Assembly: GCF_021369635.1 (NCBI RefSeq)
Contig: NZ_JAJNBZ010000002.1
Span: 90,926 to 154,925, forward strand
Direction: 5' to 3'
Source of the DNA: Paenibacillus profundus
Lineage (GTDB): Bacteria > Bacillota > Bacilli > Paenibacillales > Paenibacillaceae
DNA length: 64,000 nt
Part shown: piece after piece, positions 47,867-56,060 of the stretch
Position numbering within the stretch: the stretch's first letter is position 1
How the letters are laid out: each line of letters starts with the position of its first letter
Program-made: the position numbers and the translations under genes
Notes under the pieces: model-generated
Database searches by the model: none
What the model saw: the letters and a program-made list of their open reading frames with translations, nothing else
Told to the model about the DNA's origin: nothing

Positions 47867-48631
47867 ATGAAGCTGGTATCCTGGAATGTGAACGGCCTAA
47901 GGGCGTGCGTGAACAAAGGATTTAATGACTACTTCCGAGAGACGGAAGCGGATATATTCTGCGTGCAGGAGACGAAGCTGCAGGAAGGCCAAATTGCCAT
48001 GGAGCTTGGCGATGAATATGAGCTGTATTGGAATTATGCGCTGAAGAAGGGGTACTCGGGGACAGCGGTTTTCACTAAAATAAAGCCTGTATCGGTACGA
48101 TATGGGATAGAAGAAGATGAAGAGCCTGAGGGGCGGATCATCACGCTCGAGTTCGAGACCTTCTATCTCGTGAATGTATATACGCCCAATTCCAAGCGAG
48201 ATCTGTCCCGGTTGGAAGAACGGCTAGAATGGGAAGAACGGTTCAGACATTACGTTCAGCAGTTGGATGCATGTAAGCCTGTCATTATGTGCGGGGATAT
48301 GAATGTGGCCCACCAAGAGATCGACTTGAAGAATCCAAAGTCCAACTGGAACAATTCCGGGTTTACTCCAGAAGAGCGGGAGAAGATGACCCGATTGCTG
48401 GACGCTGGATTTACCGATACGTTCCGGCATTTCTATCCTCAGAAGACAGATGCCTATTCGTGGTGGTCTTACATGCCCAAGGTAAGGGAGCGGAATATTG
48501 GCTGGAGAATTGATTATTTCCTTGTCTCTTCAAGACTGAATCCCTTATTAATCGATGCGCAAATCGATTCAAGTATTTTAGGCAGCGATCATTGCCCTGT
48601 TATTCTCAATATCGCCGACATTGAAGTGTAA
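47867..48631 (+). CDS. exoA: Exodeoxyribonuclease III / AP endonuclease
   Basis: The 254-residue enzyme has KLVSWNVNGLRA, the catalytic Glu in FCVQETKLQ, GDMNVAHQEIDL and the C-terminal GSDHCPV. It nicks DNA at abasic sites in base-excision repair. AAGGAG precedes the ATG by about 9 bases. It marks a return to core-type genes. Confidence 0.93.
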   Translation: MKLVSWNVNGLRACVNKGFNDYFRETEADIFCVQETKLQEGQIAMELGDEYELYWNYALKKGYSGTAVFTKIKPVSVRYGIEEDEEPEGRIITLEFETFYLVNVYTPNSKRDLSRLEERLEWEERFRHYVQQLDACKPVIMCGDMNVAHQEIDLKNPKSNWNNSGFTPEEREKMTRLLDAGFTDTFRHFYPQKTDAYSWWSYMPKVRERNIGWRIDYFLVSSRLNPLLIDAQIDSSILGSDHCPVILNIADIEV

Positions 48632-48638
48632 ATTCGAG

Positions 48639-48677
48639 GGCTGGTGCTTCCTCTAGAGAGAGAGGCCCCAGCCTTTG
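48639..48677 (+). terminator. Terminator after exoA
   Basis: GGCTGG(N)CTTCCTCT pairs with AGAGAGGCC(N)CCAGCC and is followed by TTTGCTT, just past the exoA stop. Confidence 0.65.
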
Positions 48678-48727
48678 CTTGTGTTAGGACAGTTGTTCGT
48701 TCGATTCGTTCGTGTCGCCGGAAGGAA

Positions 48728-49167
48728 CCCAATTGGTACTTCGGCAATCGGGAAGAGTTCATTGCATGCGTCGTAGACCACTGGGTGAAGCGAGCAACTC
48801 ATGAAGTGATCGATCATACCCTTACAGAAGGGAACATTGACAACCAGATTAAAAAACTGCTGACAGCGATGTTTTCTACAACATCAGCGGGTGACTTTGT
48901 TTTTTATTTGCGGAGGCTAGGGCAAGAAAACGAACGATATCAACAATTGTTAGACACGATAAAAAACAAAAGGATTGATTTCATGATCTCTCTTTTGCAG
49001 GCAAGAGGGTTATCTGAAAAATCCGCCCAACAAAAAGCGTTTGTTATGTACCACTTCTACTTAGGCTGATATGAAAGAAATAAACATCGTGAACATTTGG
49101 ATGACACCGCCAACTTGGTAGAGCAGTTGTGGCAAACCATAATTGAAACGAGGGGGGTGTCTGGATG
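48728..49167 (+). pseudogene. Broken TetR-family regulator
   Basis: The frame starts at WYFGNREEFIACVVDHWVK, the end of a TetR HTH, without the preceding DNA-binding helices. It is interrupted by a TGA at about 49069 in YHFYLG-stop-YERNKHREHL, where TGG would be expected. It then continues to a TGA at 49165-49167 that overlaps the ATG of the next gene. Loss of the HTH and the nonsense codon make it a pseudogene. Confidence 0.7.
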
Positions 49168-49590
49168 ACAAGTGCTTTATCTATTTTTGTAGGCTGCGTC
49201 TTCATGGGGTTAAGCATCTTGCATGTGTATTGGATGTTCGGGGGGAAATGGGGCAAGGCTGCCGCTATACCTTATGACGGAAGCAGGCCGTTGTTTACTC
49301 CAAGGACATTCTCGACTTTTGCAGTTGCCTTGTTATTGGCGTTCGCGTCTGTTATCATCATCGGACTCGCGGGAGGAGCGTTAGCTGTCTTGCCTGAATG
49401 GATGTATCGCTGGGGCGGGTGGAGCATCGGACTTGTTTTTTTATTGCGGTCCATCGGCGAATTTCGCTGGGTCGGTTTTTTCAAAAAGAAGAAGGGGACC
49501 CCTTTCGCTAGATGGGATACGATGTTATTTTCACCACTATGTCTTGTATTGGCGGTTTTTATTTTTATGATCTTAATTTTTGAACCGTAA
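49165..49590 (+). CDS. DUF3995 membrane protein
   Basis: The 141-residue protein has four membrane helices (about 5-23, 52-73, 80-98 and 117-137) and the phrases LHVYWMFGGKWG and RSIGEFRWVGFFKK typical of DUF3995. GAGGGGGG precedes the ATG, which overlaps the stop of the broken TetR gene (ATGA), so the two were once one operon. Confidence 0.8.
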   Translation: MTSALSIFVGCVFMGLSILHVYWMFGGKWGKAAAIPYDGSRPLFTPRTFSTFAVALLLAFASVIIIGLAGGALAVLPEWMYRWGGWSIGLVFLLRSIGEFRWVGFFKKKKGTPFARWDTMLFSPLCLVLAVFIFMILIFEP

Positions 49591-49733
49591 GGATACTCTT
49601 GGTGAATTTACAACTGAGTTATCGATGGATAGGCTTACATCACACTGTTAAAAGCGAATTTTATGCATTTACGTAGGTTCATGGTACAATTAAGGTATTC
49701 TGAACAACTAAGGATGAGAAAGGTTGCCCGTAG

Positions 49734-49961
49734 ATGCATGAATTTGAAGACTGGAACCAAAAGGTGAAGAAAACTTTTAATGCTACAAGTAACGAAGTTG
49801 TATTAACAGTTATGGAAGCGGGAAAGAAGTTAGGTCTCACTAAAGATCTCATGAAAATATATGTGGATAAAAATAATTTGACCAAGGTTCCAATTATGAG
49901 GAGTGTTCATAGGTACCTTTTGTTGAAGAGTGAAATAGATGAAATCGTGCGAAAGGCATAA
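49734..49961 (+). CDS. Small hypothetical protein
   Basis: The 75-residue, mostly helical, charged product (MHEFEDWNQKVKKTF, VMEAGKKLGLTKDLMKIY) has no recognised domain. Only a weak GAGAAAGG lies upstream of the ATG. It precedes another ssrA-type terminator. Confidence 0.45.
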   Translation: MHEFEDWNQKVKKTFNATSNEVVLTVMEAGKKLGLTKDLMKIYVDKNNLTKVPIMRSVHRYLLLKSEIDEIVRKA

Positions 49962-50007
49962 GCTCTGGGACATCACGCTGCGGCGAATTCATTTTACACA
50001 ATAAGGT

Positions 50008-50060
50008 TCGCCTACATTACACATGAAAGAGCCGACCGCATGAGGTCGGCTCTTTGCGTA
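50008..50060 (+). other. Eroded ssrA 3' end with terminator
   Basis: AAGGTTCGCCTACATTACACA is followed by GAGCCGACC-GCATGA-GGTCGGCTC and TTTGC, matching the order at 31891-31936. This is the last clear ssrA-derived debris to the right. Confidence 0.55.
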
Positions 50061-50097
50061 CATACTTTTGAATAGAAGAATAAGGACTGGGATCCAC

Positions 50098-50334
50098 ATG
50101 GAAGTAACAGCGCAACAGGTTGCCGAATGGATGGTAGCAGAAATTAAATTCAAAGGAATTGTCTATCAAAGCGATGTGATCGCTTATGTAAAATCGCATT
50201 TCGGAGAAGAGTTTGTGTTTGTGAATGAAAATGGAAATGCGTCGCTTTCCAAAGAAGTGAAGAAAGCATTTCGCAAGCTGCATGGCGGTAAAATAGCATG
50301 GGACAGAGACGGCTTCTCCTGGGGGTGGACGTAA
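50098..50334 (+). CDS. DUF6953-like small protein
   Basis: The 78-residue protein (VTAQQVAEWMVAEIKFKGIV, LSKEVKKAFRKLHGGKIAWD) has a helix-turn-helix-like look and fits a small family found in gene cassettes and bacilli. ATG 50098 lacks a strong ribosome binding site. Function unknown. Confidence 0.6.
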   Translation: MEVTAQQVAEWMVAEIKFKGIVYQSDVIAYVKSHFGEEFVFVNENGNASLSKEVKKAFRKLHGGKIAWDRDGFSWGWT

Positions 50335-50401
50335 TATCATTTGATATGTAAGTATATAGAAGATAAGTAGTGAAAGTGCGGAGGAAGAGGGAGATAGGTA
50401 A

Positions 50402-51037
50402 ATGGCAAAACAAAAGTACTATGTCGTATGGGTCGGCAATCGGCCAGGCATTTATACGAATTGGACAGAATGTAAAGAGCAAGTGGACGGACGCAAGGAT
50501 GCGAAGTATAAATCCTATCCTTCTAAAGCGGAGGCGGAACAAGCCTATCGGGAAGGCTGGACCAAGCATTGGGGACAGAAGGGGTCCGCTAAGAAACAGA
50601 CTCAACCCGCCTCACCCAAGTCCAAAGAAACGATTGATTACGATAGCATTTCAGTTGATGTAGGAACGCAGGGGAACCCGGGGCCGATTGAATATAGAGG
50701 CGTGAATACACAAACCGGCGAGGTCATATTTTCCCGTGGTCCCATTCCGAACGGTACGAATAATTTAGGTGAATTTTTAGCTATCGTCCATTCCTTGGCT
50801 TACTTGAAGAAGCAGGGCAGCACTCAGACCGTATATAGCGACTCCAGAACCGCTTTGAAATGGGTGAGAGAGAAGAAAGTGGCTACGACATTAGAACGGA
50901 ATGAATCTACAAAAGAAGTATGGGATCTGGTGGACCGAGCCCTGAAATGGCTGCAGACCAATAGCTATGACAACAAGGTATTAAAGTGGGAGACCCAAGA
51001 CTGGGGAGAAATTAAAGCCGATTATGGAAGAAAATAA
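50402..51037 (+). CDS. rnhA: RNase H1 with N-terminal viroplasmin (hybrid-binding) domain
   Basis: Residues 1-55 form the caulimovirus viroplasmin domain (YYVVWVGNRPGIYTNWTECK, YKSYPSKAEAEQAY), which binds RNA-DNA hybrids. A linker precedes the RNase H domain with Asp in SISVDVGTQGNPGPIEY, Glu in NNLGEFLAIVHSL, Asp in VYSDSRTALKWV and a final Asp in KADYGRK. It removes RNA from hybrids. Confidence 0.88.
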   Translation: MAKQKYYVVWVGNRPGIYTNWTECKEQVDGRKDAKYKSYPSKAEAEQAYREGWTKHWGQKGSAKKQTQPASPKSKETIDYDSISVDVGTQGNPGPIEYRGVNTQTGEVIFSRGPIPNGTNNLGEFLAIVHSLAYLKKQGSTQTVYSDSRTALKWVREKKVATTLERNESTKEVWDLVDRALKWLQTNSYDNKVLKWETQDWGEIKADYGRK

Positions 51038-51083
51038 CCATAAGAGCACCATGCCAGGTGCTCTATTTACATTTCGCTCATGT

Positions 51084-51500
51084 TTAGTTTTTCTTATTAA
51101 TTACAATAGACAATTTATAGTTCACATATTTATTTAATTCACTCAGGAACAGATCCAATTCCTCATTAGACGGAAACCTGCACTCTAGCAGATAGCAGCC
51201 CTCGCCGCTAATTTTGAAGTTGTTCACCAAATAAGAACGTTGTGTCTCGATAAACGAGAGAAAGGGACGGTGATTGAATTCCTTTGTATAAATATTGATA
51301 AAGGTATGGACGGGATTCCCTGCTTTGGCGTGATTCAGCCGAATGGTATATCCTTCGATTACCCCTTCTTCCTCTAGCTTGAGCAAGCGGTTGGCGGTCG
51401 CCTGACCGGTCATGTGAATTTTTTGCCCCAATTCCTTCATCGACATGCGGCCATTCTGTAATAGCTCTTCCAGGATTCGTCTGTCCGTGTTATCCAGCAT
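51084..51500 (-). CDS. Lrp/AsnC-family transcriptional regulator
   Basis: The 138-residue protein has the HTH LDNTDRRILEELLQNGRMSM followed by KELGQKIHMTGQATANRLLKLEEEGVI, and an AsnC/RAM ligand domain. ATG 51500 follows GAGGTTGGTAGG. It is divergent from the MBL-fold hydrolase gene and may regulate it. Confidence 0.87.
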   Translation of the reverse strand: MLDNTDRRILEELLQNGRMSMKELGQKIHMTGQATANRLLKLEEEGVIEGYTIRLNHAKAGNPVHTFINIYTKEFNHRPFLSFIETQRSYLVNNFKISGEGCYLLECRFPSNEELDLFLSELNKYVNYKLSIVINKKN

Positions 51501-51619
51501 ACCTACCAACCTCTTTCATTTTTCAAGTAAACCGTACATTATTCATGATTTGATCTATGTTCCGTGTTATTGCTTACATATTATCCTATAGGAGAAGATA
51601 CTTAAAGGAGGAATTGACC

Positions 51620-52390
51620 GTGCAGATTAGACAAATACGCAATGCCACTATCGTGTTAAATTATGGTGGCATGACCTTTTTAATCGATCCATTTCTAGCG
51701 CGGCAGGGGGCATATCCACCGTTTCCAAACACCCCGAATCAAGAACAATGGAATCCGACGGTCGAGCTGCCGATCCCTGTGGATGATATTATACAAGCCG
51801 ATGCGGTTATTGTAACCCACTTGCATCCAGATCATTTCGATGCGGCCGCTATCGAGGCGCTGCCGAAGGATATGAGAATGATTGCGCAGTCTGAAAAAGA
51901 TGCGAAGGTCATAGAGGAAGCGGGATTTCATAACGTGGAATGGTTGGATAGCATATCCGAGATTGGGGAAATTCGGCTGCATCGGACGTCAGGAAAGCAC
52001 GGGTTAGGCGAGATCGGCAACCTAATGGGCGAAGTATCGGGAGTAGCCTTTTCCCATGCAGATGAACCGACCCTCTATATTGCAGGCGATACCATATGGT
52101 GCGACGATGTTCACGCAGCGATTGACGCGTACCGGCCTGAAGTGATTGTCGTAAATGCAGGCGCAGCCCAGTTCCTAGAGGGCGATCCTATTACGATGAC
52201 GAAGGAAGATGTCTATCGAACATATAAGGAAGCTCCACAATCGACCATTATTGTGTCTCATATGGAGTCTGTCAATCATTGCTTGTTAACAAGAGAGGAA
52301 TTGAAAAGCTACATTGCAGACAAGGGGCTCTCCTCTCATATACTCGTGCCTGCCGACGGAGAATCGCTTTCTTTCCGTTCATCGCGCTGA
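51620..52390 (+). CDS. Metallo-beta-lactamase-fold hydrolase (UlaG-like)
   Basis: The 256-residue protein has the metal motif THLHPDHFDAAA, a following HRTSGKHG and the IAGDTIW metal-bridging Asp. Two-metal hydrolysis of an ester, lactone or phosphoester is expected. GTG 51620 is chosen because AGGAGG lies 8 bases upstream. Confidence 0.85.
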   Translation: MQIRQIRNATIVLNYGGMTFLIDPFLARQGAYPPFPNTPNQEQWNPTVELPIPVDDIIQADAVIVTHLHPDHFDAAAIEALPKDMRMIAQSEKDAKVIEEAGFHNVEWLDSISEIGEIRLHRTSGKHGLGEIGNLMGEVSGVAFSHADEPTLYIAGDTIWCDDVHAAIDAYRPEVIVVNAGAAQFLEGDPITMTKEDVYRTYKEAPQSTIIVSHMESVNHCLLTREELKSYIADKGLSSHILVPADGESLSFRSSR

Positions 52391-52400
52391 ATAGGTAAGC

Positions 52401-52427
52401 ACCCGACCGCATGCGGCCGGGTGTTGG
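52401..52427 (+). terminator. Terminator after the MBL-fold gene
   Basis: CACCCGACC-GCATGC-GGCCGGGTG, close to the stop codon, with only a short T-stretch. Confidence 0.6.
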
Positions 52428-52454
52428 AGTCCTATATGCTTGTGATACAACAAG

Positions 52455-52847
52455 TTATCTTTTCTCAATGGAAAAAGAATGAAAGCGCGTCTCGAAACCG
52501 CCATTCGGGGTCGGGCTGCAGCAATAGATACCTACTTTGACGGGTTGTGGATGCTGGTCTTCATGCAGATGAGCGATTCGGATCTGTTCCCACTCATCAG
52601 GGTTACCCTGCGTCTTGGCCGATACGGTATAATCGCCGTTCTTGCGCTCGACTCGGAATGCCAGAGGTTCCGTGACATATGCATTCTGGTAATTCCGAGT
52701 GGACCAGTCCGAATATCCATAATTCGTGACGACCGCTCCCAAGTGTGATGGGCCGTCCGGTATATATTCAAGCGATGTCTTCAACCAACATGTGTCCGAC
52801 ACCATTACGAATAGGCCTGCTTGATCATAGGTTGACATGGGATTCAT
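52455..52847 (-). pseudogene. DUF1349 protein, N-terminally truncated
   Basis: The frame (130 codons from the first ATG) keeps YDQAGLFVMVSDTCWLKTSL, DGPSHLGAVVTNYGYSDWST and the C-terminal PVKVGIYCCSPTPNGGFETRF of DUF1349 concanavalin-like proteins. Just before its first ATG the same frame reads ADFTAETSLSMN, a normal internal segment, and runs into the 3' end of the upstream gene. The first third of the family is therefore missing and the protein may not be made. Confidence 0.6.
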
Positions 52848-52878
52848 GCTCAGCGATGTCTCTGCCGTGAAGTCCGCC

Positions 52879-53316
52879 TTACTTCGCGTTCGTGTTTTTC
52901 CAATCCATAAACCGTTGATCGATTACCTTTTTCAACTGAAAATAATTGTCCCACGTATCCTCTACATGATAGAGAGTAGGGGCATCCGAAAATGTATCTT
53001 GATAGTCTTCTAAATAGGTGCCATTCTCGAAATCAAAATAAACCGTTGCAAATCGATTTCCCTCATCGCTTAACATATCATCGGCCAGAACCCCGTCCCA
53101 GTTCATATAAATCTGTGTTCCGGTTAGTTGCCTTTGCTTGAAAGCCGCAATATCTTCTTCAGCATCTTCCTCGAAATCAATGCTGTATAACCTATGCTCT
53201 ATCATCCATCCTAAAAACAAACCAGTATGGACAAATGCTTGCTCGTTAGGCAAATCTGCGGGAAAATCACCGTCGTAATGATATTTAGCCTTGTCGTAGA
53301 CGCACGTATCCGACAT
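52879..53316 (-). CDS. DUF7832-like cytoplasmic protein
   Basis: The 145-residue acidic protein begins SDTCVYDKAKYHYDGDFPAD and has LPNEQAFVHTGLFLGWMIEH and FENGTYLEDYQDTF. This matches a small uncharacterised bacterial family. ATG 53316 follows GAGGAG; upstream in-frame codons to 53370 are unlikely to be used. Function unknown. Confidence 0.7.
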   Translation of the reverse strand: MSDTCVYDKAKYHYDGDFPADLPNEQAFVHTGLFLGWMIEHRLYSIDFEEDAEEDIAAFKQRQLTGTQIYMNWDGVLADDMLSDEGNRFATVYFDFENGTYLEDYQDTFSDAPTLYHVEDTWDNYFQLKKVIDQRFMDWKNTNAK

Positions 53317-53480
53317 TTCGTTCAGCTCCTCTGCAACTATTGGAAACGTTTCGTTTAGATTAAAACGCAATGTTTTCCAGTATTATAGAACATCCGTTCG
53401 TGAATATCAAATATCAACTGTAAAAATAGCCGTCTTACGTATTTTTTTAGAAGATGTGCTTTTTTAAATTATATTTTTGA

Positions 53481-53509
53481 TTGACTAATTAATCAAAGTT
53501 AATTACGAT
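53481..53509 (+). promoter_or_regulatory. Promoter with TetR-type operator ahead of the TetR-hydrolase operon
   Basis: TTGACT, a 17 bp spacer and TACGAT form the promoter. The palindrome TTGACTAATTAATCAA (53481-53496, one mismatch) covers the -35 region, the expected place for autorepression by the gene that follows. Confidence 0.65.
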
Positions 53510-53549
53510 TGCCTTATGAAGAATACTTCTGTCAAGGAGGATGAACACC

Positions 53550-54164
53550 ATGTCTCCCAGAGTGGATGAACAGAATCAGCAAATTCGTGATAAACGCAAA
53601 CAGCAGCTGCTGGCAGCCGGGGCGAAGGTATTTGGAGAACGGGGCTATGCAGGCACGAAAGTCAGCGATATTGTAGGGGAAGCTCAGCTAAGCCACGGCT
53701 TGATTTATCATTATTTTTCTTCCAAGGAAGATATATATATGGAGTTAGCAAAGACGGCATTTACTACTTCCTATGACACGATTCATCAGGCTGTTAACAG
53801 CAATGGAAGTCCTTATGAACGTCTAAAGGCAATGACGGAAGAGATTCTTGCTCACACCCGGGAGAGCGGTTATTTCTTTCTGATCGCGCTGCAAACCAAT
53901 ACGTCCAAGACGGTCCCGGAGCAGGCATCAGCGATCTCAGCAGAATATTCGGCCAAGAGCCTGAAGTTGCTCACGCATCTGTTCCAGCAAGGTCAGAAGC
54001 ATGGGGAATTCATCAAGGCGGATCCATCACAGCAAGCTCTTATGTACACTTCGATGCTGAACGGTGTTGTGTTTACCCGGTTAACCTATCCGTCGTTGGA
54101 ATGCTTTCCGCAAGTAGATCAAATCTTAAGAGCTTTCATTAATACTTCGTCTGTAAAGGAGTGA
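53550..54164 (+). CDS. TetR-family repressor
   Basis: The 204-residue protein has the HTH TKVSDIVGEAQLSHGLIYHYFSSKEDIY and a helical effector domain. ATG 53550 follows AAGGAGG by 9 bases (the ATG at 53541 abuts that box). It is 4 bases upstream of the alpha/beta hydrolase and the two form an operon, probably controlled by the palindrome in the promoter. Confidence 0.87.
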   Translation: MSPRVDEQNQQIRDKRKQQLLAAGAKVFGERGYAGTKVSDIVGEAQLSHGLIYHYFSSKEDIYMELAKTAFTTSYDTIHQAVNSNGSPYERLKAMTEEILAHTRESGYFFLIALQTNTSKTVPEQASAISAEYSAKSLKLLTHLFQQGQKHGEFIKADPSQQALMYTSMLNGVVFTRLTYPSLECFPQVDQILRAFINTSSVKE

Positions 54165-54168
54165 GTTG

Positions 54169-55080
54169 ATGGATATGAAGGTTTCATCCATATTTAGAAG
54201 CGATAGTATGCGAGCGCACTTTACAGCTGCTTATGACCAAGCGCTGAGCGAGTGGCCAGTTTCTTACGAATCCTGCTTTGTTACAACTGACTTCGGAACT
54301 ACTCATATGATCAAATGCGGCAATAAGTCGAATCCGCCTCTGCTGCTCATTCACGGAATGACCGCGACTTCTCTCATGTGGAGCGCAAACATTGCCGAAT
54401 GGTCCAAGGACTATTATGTTCATTGCATTGAAATCCCTGGAGACTTTGGCAAAAGCACGCTCGTCAAGCCGCTATCAAGCAGAGCAGCAGCAGCGCAATG
54501 GCTGTTGGAGCTGGTCGGGGAGCTGCAATTGGGCGCGTTTCATTTATTGGGGCATTCCATGGGCGGTTTTTTGTCTTTGAATTATACGGTAGCGCATCCG
54601 TTGCGGGTACGTTCGCTGGGGCTGCTGGCACCTGCCGGCTCCTTTGCGCCGCTGCCAAGGATGTTCTATGTAAAGATGTTCCCTGCTGTGATGTTCCCAA
54701 CACAGTGGTTTATTGATCGCGCATTCAAGTGGTGCATGTCGAAGCATAATAGCCTGGAGCTGCTGCCTGAGTCCTACAGAGCGCTCCTTGCAGCGTGCTA
54801 CCAGAGCTGCGCCCCTCGACTCGGGCTGCTTCCTACCGAATTCACAGAGGGTGAGCTATCGCAGCTTCCAGTCCCTACCTTATTCGTGGTCGGGGAAGAC
54901 GAAGTCATTTACCGCCATTCCATCAAGACGGTTCAAGCGAAGGCGAGCCTCATTCCCGATGTCACAATCGCAACCATCCCTAGGGCAGGGCATTTCTTAA
55001 GTATCGAACAGAAACAACGGATTAACGAGCTTGTTATTGATTTTCTCAGGCAACACCCTATCAGTACCCACAACGTATAG
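54169..55080 (+). CDS. Alpha/beta hydrolase
   Basis: The 303-residue enzyme has PPLLLIHGMTATSLMW (oxyanion-hole HG), the nucleophile elbow LLGHSMGGFLSL, an acid in VVGEDEVIY and His in AGHFLSIE. ATG 54169 follows AGGAGTGAG located in the end of the TetR gene, so translation is coupled. The substrate is unknown; a TetR-hydrolase pair suggests detoxification of an ester-type compound. Confidence 0.85.
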   Translation: MDMKVSSIFRSDSMRAHFTAAYDQALSEWPVSYESCFVTTDFGTTHMIKCGNKSNPPLLLIHGMTATSLMWSANIAEWSKDYYVHCIEIPGDFGKSTLVKPLSSRAAAAQWLLELVGELQLGAFHLLGHSMGGFLSLNYTVAHPLRVRSLGLLAPAGSFAPLPRMFYVKMFPAVMFPTQWFIDRAFKWCMSKHNSLELLPESYRALLAACYQSCAPRLGLLPTEFTEGELSQLPVPTLFVVGEDEVIYRHSIKTVQAKASLIPDVTIATIPRAGHFLSIEQKQRINELVIDFLRQHPISTHNV

Positions 55081-55125
55081 GATTAGGCGGATGTATCGCA
55101 TTAATCGAGAGGGGGTATCCTCGTC

Positions 55126-55959
55126 ATGGATAAACTATCGATCGGCCGAATGGCAGAATTGAACCACACTTCTGTCCAAACGCTGCGCTATTACGACAAG
55201 CTGGGTCTGCTAAAGCCTGAGTACGTAGAAGAGAGTACCGGTTATCGCTACTATGCGATTAAACAATGCGCCAGACTAGATATGATTAACTATATGAAGT
55301 ATTTGGGCATGTCGTTGGACAACATTAAAGCTTGGTTCGACACCGAGGATGTCGAATCTATCCCTGAGATGCTGTGGCAACAAGCGGTTCTCATCGAGCG
55401 CAAGATGAAGGAACTGGATCAGATGAAAAAGGCGGTCCATGTCAGCATCAAAAATTACGATACCTATATGAACGCCCCGGGTGACGGACATATCGTTCTG
55501 CAGCGTGTTCCGGCACGCAAAATTTATTGCTACGACAGCAAGGTTAATATTTATGAAAATACGTTGGAGACGTACGAATACATACTGCGGGAGTTGCGCG
55601 CACAGGCGATCGTCAACCATTTGCCGATGGCTTATTTTTGCAATGTCGGCTCCATTATCCGTCAAGAAGCGATTGAACGGGGACAATTCGTATCGACAGA
55701 AGTTTTTTTGTTCGTAGATCCCGACTTTGAGATGCAAGCAGGTGTTGAAATCATCCCGGAATACGACTACTTGTGCATCTATTGCGATAGTTTCTTTCAT
55801 GAACGTGAGTACGCGGGCAAGTTGTTCGACTATGTTCAAGAGCATGGCTACGAAGTGATTGGGGATTACATTTGTGAAGTGGTGGTGGAGCTGCCGATAT
55901 TTCATCATGACGAGCGGAATATGTTTATGAAATTACAAGTTCCTATCAAAAGGGATTGA
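55126..55959 (+). CDS. MerR-family regulator with GyrI-like effector domain (BmrR type)
   Basis: The 277-residue protein has a MerR winged HTH (IGRMAELNHTSVQTLRYYDK, LGLLKPEYVEESTGYRYY), a long dimerisation helix (about residues 75-115) and a GyrI-like ligand-binding C-terminus (about 125-277). Its stop codon overlaps the -35 box of a 19 bp-spaced promoter that reads into the dehydrogenase gene, so it most likely activates that gene. Confidence 0.87.
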   Translation: MDKLSIGRMAELNHTSVQTLRYYDKLGLLKPEYVEESTGYRYYAIKQCARLDMINYMKYLGMSLDNIKAWFDTEDVESIPEMLWQQAVLIERKMKELDQMKKAVHVSIKNYDTYMNAPGDGHIVLQRVPARKIYCYDSKVNIYENTLETYEYILRELRAQAIVNHLPMAYFCNVGSIIRQEAIERGQFVSTEVFLFVDPDFEMQAGVEIIPEYDYLCIYCDSFFHEREYAGKLFDYVQEHGYEVIGDYICEVVVELPIFHHDERNMFMKLQVPIKRD

Positions 55960-55986
55960 CTCTATAGTAACTATAGAGTTTATGAT
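55956..55986 (+). promoter_or_regulatory. MerR-type promoter with 19 bp spacer and perfect palindrome
   Basis: TTGACT (55956-55961), a 19 bp spacer and TATGAT (55981-55986). ACTCTATAG-TAA-CTATAGAGT (55959-55979) is a perfect dyad in the spacer. The over-long spacer with a central dyad is the hallmark of MerR-activated promoters, in which the regulator twists the DNA. It drives the gene at 56061. Confidence 0.85.
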
Positions 55987-56060
55987 AAGGACATAGGAGC
56001 TCCCAAGAATCAATTGCATAATAGTTTGTGAAATTTATAACAATATAGGAGGTTGTCCAC

